A DNA stretch of 64,000 bases. Source: Erythrocercus mccallii (taxonomy: Eukaryota > Chordata > Aves > Passeriformes > Dicruridae). Position 1 is the first letter of the stretch. Every line of letters starts with the position of its first letter. Positions 24,901 to 36,750 of this stretch are shown in pieces. Location: positions 124,001-188,000 of the forward strand of contig VZRG01000346.1 in the NCBI GenBank assembly GCA_013397435.1. Reading direction: 5' to 3'. Under the pieces are notes generated by a model. The model ran no database searches, was not told the origin of the DNA, and worked only from the letters and a program-made list of their open reading frames with translations. Made by a program: the position numbers and the translations under genes.

Positions 24901-27900
24901 GAGGAGACTGGTGGGACTAAAGCATGCACAGAGAAGTTTGTGTAAAAGGGCAGAAGTGTGTAAGATATGGGTAAGGTTCATCCCACTAAAAATAAATGTC
25001 TACATACAGGTGTCTATATCTGAATTTATCACCTTATGCTCTTGTTAGTGGGGTAAGTATTCATCTCTGGCATGATTTGTCTCATCCCAAGATAAATGTT
25101 GAAGTGGCTCAGTTGAATCTCAAGCAAAGAAATACCCATATCAGTCTTTCTGACTCTAAGGGGAGAAGAGATAATTTTTATGCAGCTGTAAATGTCTACA
25201 CTGTAAACTGCTTTTCTGTACTGTGTGTCTCATTGCTGCAGACATTCTTGAAAAGAGACTCTTGCAGATCTGGATATCAAACTTGCTGGGCACATATGCT
25301 GTCAGAGTTGGCAACAAAGGAGATAGAGTTTGATTATGAGGTGGCACCCTGATGGCAGATGAAAGCAGGGATGTGTTATTTCAAGGTGTAGCTCGGGGAA
25401 GAATGTTGCATGGGAGAAGCTGTGATGTCCTCACTCACTCCCTGTGTACTAACTTGTTACTAGGCTTATGAACATCTGTATTTGGAAGCATTGGAATTTG
25501 TGTCTTTTTTATGTCTTGACTTACATGAAAAATACATATATCCTCTGTCAGTTCAGACATTACTGCTGTCAGCTGCTGCAGAGAGAGTTTGGAGAGAGCT
25601 CACAAAGGTACATTATCCAGTGTTCCAGAGGATAGCTGCCTACTTGCCTGTGGTAGTTGAAGTCATTTAGGAGTGCTCAGCATACCATGCCAGTTTGCCC
25701 CTGAGTTTAGGTGGGTGGGGTTCTGTGAGAAGGGAGGGGGTGACTGATGACAGCAAGCTGTTTATTGTTCTCCACAGCAGCAAGAGAAACTGCCATTTTC
25801 ACTTAGAGGACCATAGGTCAGTCAGGAGCCTCCCACTCCATAAGCCCTGAGAAGTTCCAGGAAGCTGACACCAGTGAAGCACTGAGGACCAGAAGAGTCT
25901 GTGGGTAACCTGCTGGAAAACAGGGACTATCCATGGTGTGACCTTACCCCAGATCCACCCATGACAGTGGTCTGTCAGTGCTGATAACATCTCAGCACCC
26001 AAAGAGCCCACTGCTCTTGTCAGACCTGGATGCACGAAGTGGAAGGCAAGTTTGAGGAATAAGTATTACATTATTATATTGAATAAATCGTAGGCTACCA
26101 GTTTTTGTTACAGATTAAGTAACATATAAATGACTTAACACCCATGGAATCCCTTTTGTCTTCTCCTTTAAGTGTACTCTCCTCCTCAATCTGTTTTTAT
26201 ATAATCTCTGTTTTATTATGTGTAGTACTGGTATATTCAGCAGCTAGGTTTACTTGCTAATTACCAGAAACTCAACTGCCACTGGTGGTTGGGATGGTAT
26301 CAGAATCCCTGCAGGGAGAGCAACAGGGGACTCTGCTGCTCTGAAAGGTCAGGGTACCTTATCAGGAACTAGGTATGGAGGGTCCATCCATGGAGGGTCA
26401 CTAGAGGTTGATTACCTTCTTTTTTTTTACCATGGAACACATTAGGCTGGAATTACTTGTCTAAGATCTTAAAACAAGGCAGTGACAGAGCTGGAAATAG
26501 TTCCGGAGGCAGGCACTATTTGTAACATATTTGCTGCAAATATTGCTTTATTTGGACAGGTTTTGGTTGATTATTGCAAATTTTAAAAAATAAAATAAAA
26601 ATTTTCGCATTACCAAACTTCTGGCATCCACATCTGATTTTAAATCCAAGGATGTCTGTCAGTCAGATGCTACTACTCATCATTTTCTTACATCCACCTT
26701 ACATGTAGTTTTTAAATTTTCCTAGCTGTAACTCCACTGATTCTAATTTGTTGTAACTTACATTCTGAAGAGATGGGACAGACTATGGTCCAATAAAAGC
26801 AAGTAACAAGAAGATGTAAGAAAAAATGTCTAAAGCATGGTGGGAGCCACTACCATTAACTTTATGCCTTATTTAGCGCACCTCATTCTAATTCCTTTGT
26901 ATATAGTGATACAAGTTTAAAATCCCATACATTCCCTAAGACTGAGACAATCTCATCAAGCATTTTAAGATGCTTGAAGTAACTAGCAAAACTATTCCAG
27001 ACTTCAGTACAGAACTTATCTTTTGTACTTCTACATACACTTGATGGCCTAAAACTTAGTCTGCCTTATTCATCATTCTCATCCCCTACCCTCAGAACCT
27101 GCAGTGCCAGAACAAATAGTGAATGTTCTACCAGAGTGGGTTGAGACATTAAAGTCATCTCTCCTGCCTTCTCCTGTGCATCCTGGAGTTACAGTACTGA
27201 TACTGTACAAAACACAGCTCTATTGTCATTGGGGTAATAAATAATACTGTGTATTAGGCTTGTGAATACAAAGTGAGGGTTTATACTGTCCTCTAGCAAA
27301 TCAGAAATGGTAAGATGTTTACTCACAAAAGGTGTCTTGTCTCATTTCTTCATACATGATCAGCAATTATGAAAGTAAAAATTACTGCTGTGGTTTTACA
27401 CAAAAAGAGAAATTCTGCAAGAGCAAATTCAATGGAATTTTGACCACTTTCTAGTCTTTAGAATCTACCACATTTTCCCCACCACTCAAATGATTTTAAA
27501 TTATAAGTAGTTTTGCAAAATCTGTTAGCATTATTTTCTCAGCTCACCCAAAGTTTTGCAAGACTTATTATCTGTGATGAATCACATCTTTTATTCATAT
27601 AGTTATAAGTGCATTAAAGCTGTCAGGTATAATTTGCTGCTTTTTCTCCTTTAGATTCAGCATGGTTTCTGAAAATAAGCTAATTTAATAACTAGAGAAT
27701 CTAAGTTATAATCAAATTTATTATATTTACCAGACTTGAATTTCAGATGGGATAACATTAAAAACGTGCTTGAAGAGGAAAGAGCAGAATTGCTGGTGGG
27801 CATTGAATTAGCAGCCTGAAAAATATCTAAGAATGTTGTGATCAAGAGTGTTATGATGATGAGAGGAGGAAGAGGCATTCTGTTTGTCTTTATCTGGAGC

Positions 27901-30900
27901 TTTTATGTCACAAACTGAAATGAAGGTTAGAACCCCAGGCCGAAGCTTCAATTCAGCTTCAATCTCTTCTTAGATTTTTCAGTGATTTACTGTGTGCCTT
28001 TATAATGTAGCACTGCAACTCTTCCTAGAAATCTCTAAATTTCTGTTAGAAAGGACATGCTGCTGCTGTTTATGTGCATGTATGAGCACTTGCCACTGTA
28101 CACGGCGTACCAGACGTAATCCCGTGAGTTCTGCATCCACTGAATTTCAGCTGAATTCTGGATGAGATTTGTGCTTGGAAGGCTTCTAGATCGAGGTTTC
28201 TTGTCAGGAAGTGCTGAATAAAAGGCCTGTTCGAAACCAATCCAACAGAAACCCAAAAAGTGAAGTATTTTCCTTTTCTTGAGGCTCATGTTTGTCTCCT
28301 CTGAATCTTGGTCTCCCAACCCTCTTAACCAAGTTTGTGACACAGATTGCATTTTGTCTATAGATGTTAAGACAGTAATTTTGGGATTACATAAGTTGCG
28401 TTTGTATTGTGGAGATTTTTAATTCCCAAAGGTGCTGCCTTTTGTCTTCGTCTATGCAATTTAAACTGAAGCAGTTTGTGTTTTTCCCAGGGACTTCTAC
28501 AGACTTTCAGATGTTTAAAATCTGAAGTTATGTTTCAGATTTTTACAGACTGCTGGCTGTACTAAAACTGGCAAAAGAGTTAAGGATAAAAAGGAAGTGT
28601 TCCAGAGAAGAAATATATCATAGAGTATTCCTCTCCTGAAGGTACATTGCCACTTAGAAATCACTGAGAAAAATGGTCACACAAATACAAAGAAAGACAA
28701 TTTTAAAAAATGACTGAAATTTTGCTTAATGTTGAAAAGCTTAATTAAAGGAAGAGCTTGAGGTTTGAGCATTTCTAGTGACCACTTTGTGCAGAGGGAA
28801 TTGTCTCTTTGTGGATGTGGTACATCATTGACAGGACGCAGTAAGTCAGCTGTTCATCTGGCTCTGCTGTAGCTCTAACCCTCCACAGCTGAGGATGCTG
28901 GTGTCATGGAGTGGGAGGAGGAGAATATCAGCCTCTGACATTTCAAAGGATGTCTGTGCTATGATGCAGAACTCTTGGTGCTGAAGGTAGTTTTGAAAAA
29001 GAGGTTATGGCACAGGGGCTGGTATGAAGGTACAGGGTCTCCCTATAGAAGTCTATATTCTTTTAGTCTCTGTTTTACAGACACAGTTCTTTGAGGAGTC
29101 TCATAGTTTGAGGATGACAAATTGAATTAAAAAGTTGAAGAGGATCTTACTGTTACAGAAGAAGAACTAAGTGAATTTTCAGTAGAAAGGTAGGAACACG
29201 GTGAAATGTGATAATACCCACTGCAAAGTCTCTGGGTATTATTCTTAAGAGCAAAATGCTAGAATTTTCTGCTAAATGCACTGTGATTCAGAGCTTGAGG
29301 ACACAGTACATGAGTAAGTATTTCTTGCTTTAGTCATCAAACAGCCACATTTAAGCATGACTAAGAAGAAAGTCAAGGCAGCAGTGAAATGTGGAGCTGA
29401 TGAGATAGCTCCATACTGAGAGCAGAACTGGAGATGAAATCAAAGATGATTGAATTGAGTTGGTTGCACCTTGCTCAAAAAGTAAAGAAGCAGGGAAGGG
29501 TAAGAACCTTTCAATTATAAGCAGTCAGAGGGAGAAAACAAACCCCAGAGGGCAAGACGTGAAAACAGCTCACATGACACTGTAATCTCATAGTTTATGC
29601 TGTCAGCAAAAAGAGATTGGATGAGTTTCTGCAGACTCAACAGTAATTGCCATGCAGCAGCAGTCAGTACTATTGAAATGCTGGAACTGATGGGAGCCAG
29701 CTAGGCTGTCGTGACTGGGAACAGATGTCCTCCGAAGAGTATGAGACAGCATTCTGCAGCATGAGAAATCCTTGCCTGTCAGTCTAAACTGGTGGTTTGT
29801 TTGGTGGACTGGAACCTGTATCTCTCATGAGATAGGAATTTTGCCTTTTTCTTCTTTAGTGTCTGTAGATACCCAGATTGGTTCTCAGTGAAGATGGAAC
29901 AGTCTTCTTTTTTGTAAATATAGCCTAATGGATATTAATTTTCAGCAATTACATGTATTCTAAATATCAGCATTAGGAGGAGCAAGGGTGCCTGTGTTTG
30001 TGAGTATATTCAAGGAGTACAATGTCAGGAGCTTTTCCTCTCCAGCTGAGTGTGAATTAATGTTTTGTAATGTTCTGGGCATAACTGACCTTGAGTTGAG
30101 CTGTTTATATTCCCTCTTGGAGAAAGACTGCTTAAGCTCATGCAGTTCTATAGCATCAAGCAGTTAAAACTGAAGCCACTTGTGTGAATCTTGCCTCAGG
30201 AAGTTTGAGGTTGCTGCTGAATATTTTTGGCCATTGGGCAGAAGTAGGATTTGCATTTGCAGCCTCACAAAGGTGGCTGAAGTCTTGAGGGTCAAAGCAG
30301 CCACAGTTAGCTCTAAGTCCCTGAACACACAATAGCTGCGAGCTGTATGCCTGTGCTGCCTACACTAAAAAGTGTAGAGGAGTCAGATTCCTCTGTATTT
30401 AATGGGAAAGGACTAAAGACTGTCATCTCCGTTCTTAAATGCTGTTTAAAGTAAAAACTATATGATTTTACCTTCTACTCGGGAATAACTTATCTAAGGA
30501 CTACTCTTGAAAGGAATTGGTGGGAAGGCCAGTTACAGGCAGAATTTAGTATTGAACTTTGAATGTTCTTTGTCTCATGGTGTATACTGCATGCTGTCAT
30601 GTTGCCTGCACTAGCTTTTCTTCTCAGTTTGCTTAAGAATCATGTGAATAAAAAGGTACCATGAATTAAAAAGTACTATGCTTATTAGCCTTCTTGGCAG
30701 CTCATGTCTGTTCTCCATAACTTGGCAGGATTTATCCCTGTGACTACCCAAATACTCTAAAGCAAAGATCATAGCTGTATATCCATGAAATAGGAAATCT
30801 TTAGTGATGTCCATGTATCCTATGAAATAGGAAATCTCAGTGATTAGTCTGAGTTGACATAATTTTCAGAAGGGCTGAGGAGGCATGAAGTGGTTTAAAG

Positions 30901-31084
30901 TGAGTATTTTAAATCTTCATATGAAAAAAGTGCCACAAATTAATGGAAGTGTGATCTCACTACAAAAAGATGAGGCCAGGAATTTTAAACAGTGGGAGCT
31001 TAACCTCAGGCACTGAAATCCTTATCCTTACTTAGGACATAAGTAATTAAATAGTTAAAGACATTGAGGAGACACAACAGCCCC
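21951..31084. other. Intergenic DNA without recognisable genes
   Basis: AT-rich sequence with only short chance frames. Minor features are G/A-rich degenerate ggaatgg words at about 22568-22612, an 18-bp direct duplication around 24118-24152, and a 37-bp-spaced duplication near 30785. A 105-codon minus-strand frame at 28035-28352 is discussed under findings, since it keeps CpGs in a CpG-poor setting. I see no tRNA, no small-RNA hallmark and no splice-linked coding exons. Confidence 0.6.
30785..30837. repeat. Short direct duplication (16-bp core, 37-bp spacing)
   Basis: The 16-base word ATGAAATAGGAAATCT occurs at 30785-30800 and again at 30822-30837, with similar flanking bases (TTAGTGAT versus CAGTGATTAG). 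This is a small local duplication in intergenic DNA. Confidence 0.85.
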
Positions 31085-31790
31085 ATGCAACACTATAGAC
31101 GGGGGCAGAGTGCCTGGAAAGCTGCCAGGGTGCTGGTTGACAGCAGCTGAACATGAGCCAGCTGTGCCCAGGTGGCCAAGAAGGCCGATGGCATCCTGGC
31201 CTGGATCAGCCCTGGTGTGGCCAGCAGGAGCAGGGCAGTGACCTCTGAGCCCCTGTGCTGGGCACTGGTGAGGCCACACCTCAAATCCTGTGTTCAGCTC
31301 TGGGCCCCTCACTGCAAGAGAGACATTGAGGGGCTGGAGCGTGTCCAGAGAAGGGCAACAGAGCTGGGGAAGGGTCTGGAGCACAAGTGCTGTGAGGAGC
31401 AGCTGGGGTTTTTTCACCTGCCGAAAAAGAGGCTCTGGGAGAGCCTTATCCCTCCTACAACTGCCTGAAAGGAGACTGTAGCCAGGCGGGGCATGGCCTC
31501 TTCTGCTGGGTAACAAGTGACAGTATGAAAGAGAACGGCCTCAAGTTGTTCTGGAGTAGGTTTAGACTGGATATTAGGAAAAATTTCTTCTTGGAAAGGG
31601 TTGTCAATCATTGGAACAGGCTGCCCTAGGGAGTTGTGGAATCACCATCCCTGGAGGTATTTAAAAGTCACATAGATGTGGCGCTTAGGGACATGGTTTA
31701 GTGGTGGTGGACATGGCAGTGCTGGATTAATGGTTGGATTCAATGATCTTAGGGTTCTTTTCCAATCTAAACAATTCTCTGATTCTATGA
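31085..31790 (+). mobile_element. CR1 LINE 3' fragment (longest in the window)
   Basis: About 700 bp of well-preserved CR1. It contains the end of the reverse-transcriptase ORF region ('aacatgagccagctgtgccc', 'aggtggccaagaaggccgat', 'gggcactggtgaggccacac', 'gggcccctcactgcaagaga', 'ggctggagcgtgtccagaga') followed by the noncoding tail and the terminal 'gattctctgattctatga'. The ORF portion is interrupted by stops and small deletions, one near 31125, so it is dead. Frames reported at 31055-31516 and 31172-31468 are parts or shadows of the element. Confidence 0.95.
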
Positions 31791-34700
31791 AGAGATCTTA
31801 ATGAACCTAATTTTCTCCAATTCTCCTGCGGTTCACTTACTGAGCACTCATGTAGGACATCTTCAGAGGTTTTGAATGTAATTGGCCAAAAAGAGATACC
31901 AATGAACAGTTCTGGGAATATTAGCCTTTCAGTCTTTATTTAGGCTCTATTTTTTGAATATTTGCTCTTATAAATGCATAATTTAAAATTATTTCAGTAA
32001 TGAAAGTTTTTTGATTCTCTGTTCTGGAAGAGAGACTCCACTTTTAAAACATCCTTATTAAAAGACTGACTTTTTTCAAAGCATGTTACCAGTACAGTTA
32101 TTTTTTGAGTGTGACATTTGTGTGTGTTATGAATAAGTGTTTGAGATCACTTAAAATTCACTTTAAAATTGCTCAAAAGTCTTACAGATTTATTTTTACC
32201 TTTCAGAAATGTTAAGAAATAAGCTTCATTCCCACTGCTCATAGACAACTTCTAATGCTTCTAATGCAACTTTTGAATAGCATTGAAGTAGTTTCAAAGT
32301 GAATTTGAAATGTTTCATAGACTCTCCACTATACAGATTTTGCTTAAACCCAAGGAAAATTAAATAACCCCCAGGATGTGCTCTTGTCTGAATACTGTGC
32401 AAAGATGCTTTAAATGACTACACAAAAAAATATGAAAGCAGCATGTGACCTAAATTATCAATAAAATATAAGGACTACTGGACCAAAATCTGCATGCGGG
32501 AATAATTTAGTAACAATCAAATCTACAGAGAGGACTATTCAAGAATATTTACTAAGCTCTCAGTCCTCACAATTTTACAGTTGTGAGTCACATATTTTGA
32601 GCACCTGGACTGCAAACAGTCTTTCCAGAAATTCACTGCATGACTCTGTAAATGTTTAAGCAGTTCTTGGATCTTTGACTCATCCTTCTGTGCTTGGTGT
32701 ACCTGGGTTTTGCTTTCATCTGTCCTTCTATGGTGACTTCCACAGCTTCCTAATTATGTAAGCTGTGACTGAGAATGGCCCACAAATTCTGAGTGTTTGC
32801 AGTGATGAACTATAAAAGGATTTTTTTTACCTGAGGAAATAAAAGACTCAAATTTGCTTGTTTTGCATTTGTATCAATTGTCAAAGCTCCAGCAATGGAG
32901 TGGTGCTGCAATAGCTTACCTAACGTGGGAGTTTGCTCCATTTATTTTTGAAGAAGAGGGTTTGCAGTGTCATCACCATCCCTCCACTGGAAGACACAAC
33001 TAGAGAACATCTAATCTAGACAAGGGAGCAAGCTTACAAGATTAATATATCAGAACTCTCCTTAGCAGCCCCCAGCAGGGCAGCAGATCCAGTTCCCACA
33101 TACAGAGCTGGAACGCTCAGATGATTACAGGAATACAAGTTATGAATTCCAGAAAGTTCAAGCAAATTCCTTCTGCTTGTTCATATCAAGATTTATACAA
33201 ATAGCATAACATGAGGCTTGGCAAGATAATTTTCCTTCAGTTTTGCCATGTGTTTCTTCACAAGCCTATGCCCCATTAAAATAAAACAGGATACTTAATA
33301 CTAGATGTCTGCCTGGTGTCTCAACATTTGCATGCTTAGTTCTGTTGGCTGCAGTGTTACTGCAGTAAAGGCAAGGTAGTCACAGCCAATTTGTCTGTAT
33401 CTGCAGAAGTGAGTTCTCAATGCTTACTTGTGCTATAAAGTCAGTCCCTGAGAATCCCTGACAGTAATTGTCATTCTCCTCCTCAAACTTAGAGCAATAT
33501 TTAAATCAGAGGAAGCACAGGAACCTCCCGAACAGTTTATTACCCCGTTGCCTGTCAGTGATTTCACTGCAATGCCTAGAAAAAGCAAAGTAGTTCAGGC
33601 GGCATCTATTTCTGGCATGAAATCCTAGTTGTGGATTCCCAGTGCTGATGTGTTTTTCAGACCCTCTGATGAATTTCTAAGCTCTCTTGGAATAACAGCT
33701 TCTGGGAGGGGACTGAAATTCCTATGGCGGATTTCAGGTTTGCAGACTTTGATGAAATCTAAACAACAGGGTGGGAAAGCTGTTTTTTGTCAAGAGGAGC
33801 TATGAAGGCAGAGGAGCAAATTCTTGTTAGCAGAGACCTTTTCATCTCCTTGACAGTTTTTTCAGAGAAATGAAGGGTAGGATGTGGAAACCAGTATGAA
33901 CTTTGAGGAGTAGGGGCAAAAGAATGGAGACTCTTTTCTGTTCTGCTCCTCTGCAGGGAGGAGATATTCCAGCTAGGGATAAATATACAGTGTGGTACTC
34001 AGAAGTGTGTTGGTGACCCTCATAAAACCAGTGCCTTGAGATCCAGAGAGAGGCAGGGAGAATCATATTGAGGGCTGTGTAGTAGCTCAGAACCACTGTT
34101 GTTAGTTTCTTTTTCCTTCTCTGGAAAGCCTGAATTCACTTATTTTAAATGTAGAAGAGACAGCTATTACCATTAACTCCTTGTGTAACAGCAAACATGG
34201 GTTGTTCATGGCTTTCTGGAGTAGAAAAACTCTGAGATACCTTAGGTACACATCACAGGCATTTCCAACTCTTCACCAGCAAATAGGACACTATATAAAA
34301 TATTTTTGGTAGGTCATGACAGCATATGAAAAGATTACACTGATGGCAGTTTGTACAGTGGGGTCCCTTCTCTTCCCCCTTCACCTTTTGTCCAGTTTCT
34401 TTATAAACTTACTCAAGTTGGGCTAACAGAAATGGCTTAAACAGAAGATGGCTTAGTAATTTTGCAGTCCCTCGGCTCCCCACAGCTACTGACTTCCCCA
34501 GAACTTCTCCTCCCTGGACAAGAGGGAAGGGTCTCCAGTCCTGCTGTCAAAGCAGTAAGTTCAGGAGAAAGAAGCAAGGTTCTAGTCAGAGATACTTTTG
34601 TCTTGGCCAACCAAAAGGAAAGCATTAGTATATATCCCGGATAGTTATTTAAAGCAAATGGTTATATCATTTTCTGTTCCTTCACATTACTGAATCAGAG

Positions 34701-35500
34701 TGCACTTACATACTGTTGAGTTATTGGTGAAATAGCAACAGAATGATTAAGAAAATCATCAGGCAAAACCACGCAGAATATGTTAGTTATCAACAAAGTA
34801 ATTGGATAGCATTTAAGCAAATGAAACAGACACAGGCATGCAAAGGATTATAATAACTGTAGCAGAGAGTGGAGGTTTCCAAGTGACTGCATTCCAAGTC
34901 ACCCAACTATATTCACTACCAGCAAACAGAGGACTTTCTCATCACTACCCTGCCTCAAGAAATCATGAGAGGGGATGGTCACCCCAGAGGTATCAGTGAT
35001 TCCCCAAAAACGGGAAAATATAAGTGAGAATGAGAGGAAAGCTTTAGAGAGGAAGAAAAATTCTGAATTCTGCTAGATGGCTAACAGGCTATATTTCATG
35101 GAAAGGGTAACTTTTAAGCCTGTTGTGGTTCAGTGGTTACAACAACAGTCAGAGTAAAAATGCAATCTATAATACTGAAAATAATTTTTAAATTGGGGAG
35201 GGAGAAAAAGTATAAAATTTATTTGCAAAATGGGAAAACTGATAAAGTCAAGCTGAAGTCTACAGGAAGGAAGTCAGTCACTGCCAGTTTAAAAAAGACG
35301 TAACAATTTTTAAAAACATTTATAAAGCAAGAATTGCTAGTGATAATGTAAGAACTTTTGTTAGATGGAGATAGTACACTTAAAATAATGTAGGAAAGGA
35401 CTATGTTTATATTGATCTGAAATCAGGAAGGAAGGAAATGAGGGACGTGGCGATACTGAAATATTTTCTAAACCATTAGCAGAAAAGGAGAATTCTTAGT
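31791..35500. other. Intergenic DNA between the CR1 copy and the CAG locus
   Basis: AT-rich, no recognised gene, RNA or mobile element. Short frames at 33842-34096 and 34437-34644 carry no family signature. Confidence 0.6.
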
Positions 35501-35692
35501 AAACACGGGCTAGACAACTTAACTGAAATGATGTGTCAGAACACCCCACATGAGCACAAACGTCCTTCCTTTCCCAAACACAGCCTCCAGCACCACTTCC
35601 ACCCCACTCAGCTGTGGGCTGATGCAGAGCTGCCTCCAGGTCTCTGCGTGGCCCATACCCGGCGCTGCCTTGTCCTCAGCGACTGCTCCCTT

Positions 35693-35888
<196 letters not shown>

Positions 35889-35929
35889 GCACACGATGCT
35901 TGCCCAGCAACTGGGGTGCACAGCCCCGT

Positions 35930-36750
35930 GCTCCCCTTTGGCTCCCCATCCGTAGCTGTGGTCGCAGCTAAGGGGTCATGGTCAGCCACCAAACCGGCTG
36001 AAGGAATCGCAAAGACGAATGGTGTCTCTGACTGTCCCATTATGATCTTGCTCGTCAGCTCTTCGTGCTGCTGGTTGGGACCGTGGCGCTGGGTCGCTCT
36101 CCCCGCAGCTGTCTGAGCGGTGCTGGCGGCATCCTGGACAGGCGCTCAGCTCGGAGCGCTGCTCCTGCCGCGCTGCCCAGCCAGGCTGCCCGGNNNNNNN
36201 NNNNNNNNNNNNNNNNNNNNNNNNNNNNNNNNNNNNNNNNNNNNNNNNNNNNNNNNNNNNNNNNNNNNNNNNNNNNNNNNNNNNNNNNNNNNNNNNNNNN
36301 NNNNNNNNNNNNNNNNNNNNNNNNNNNNNNNAGCCCCCGGCCCGGCGCCTCCTGCCCCGGCGGGGCCAGCGGCGCGGCCCGTGGGGAGCAGCCCCGGGGG
36401 GCCGCTGCAGGCCCGGGCTCAGGGCCGTTCGGCGTGAAATGTCCTGGGTGGCCGCGGTGCCGTGGAGAGAGAGGTAATCCCTTCCGTCGGGAAAACTCTC
36501 AAGGCCTTTAGCCGTTCTGGAAAGCGGGCATAGAGCCATCGTGGAGCTGGCACGGACATAATCCGTCGGGGGCGGCACACCGGGCTGCTGCTGTGCCTGC
36601 CGCAGCGCACAGGGAGCGGTAAGCGGGGCTCGCACCCAGCTCCTGCCGAGCTGGGCGGGTGCCGAGAGGCGCCTTCTCCCTGCCCGGCAAGGTGGCGAGG
36701 ACCTGGCTGCTGGCTGCTGGCTGCAGCTCCAGTCTAGCGCTGGTAAGTAG
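35930..36750. promoter_or_regulatory. Orphan CpG island next to the CAG tract
   Basis: CpG-dense, GC-rich DNA surrounds the assembly gap and is isolated from both recognised genes (about 18 kb from MICU2 and 5 kb from the FGF9 promoter). Its right edge contains a strong splice-donor-like sequence on the plus strand (gctg followed by gtaagtag, donor at about 36741). It could be a promoter for an unannotated noncoding transcript, a distal FGF9 element, or GC-rich mobile DNA I do not recognise. Long frames on both strands run through the gap and are not supported as genes. Confidence 0.55.
36194..36331. other. Assembly gap (138 N)
   Basis: An uninterrupted block of undetermined bases flanked on both sides by extremely GC-rich sequence, as is common where short reads or PCR fail. 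Its real length may differ. Confidence 1.

Noticed and set aside
31055..31516. 153-codon minus-strand and 98-codon plus-strand frames
   Set aside because: Both fall inside the CR1 copy at 31085-31790. The plus one is a remnant of its broken ORF, the minus one a shadow.
35982..36635. 217-codon minus-strand frame and plus-strand frames through the N gap
   Set aside because: A large part of the frame is undetermined sequence. The remainder is CpG-island composition without recognisable domains.
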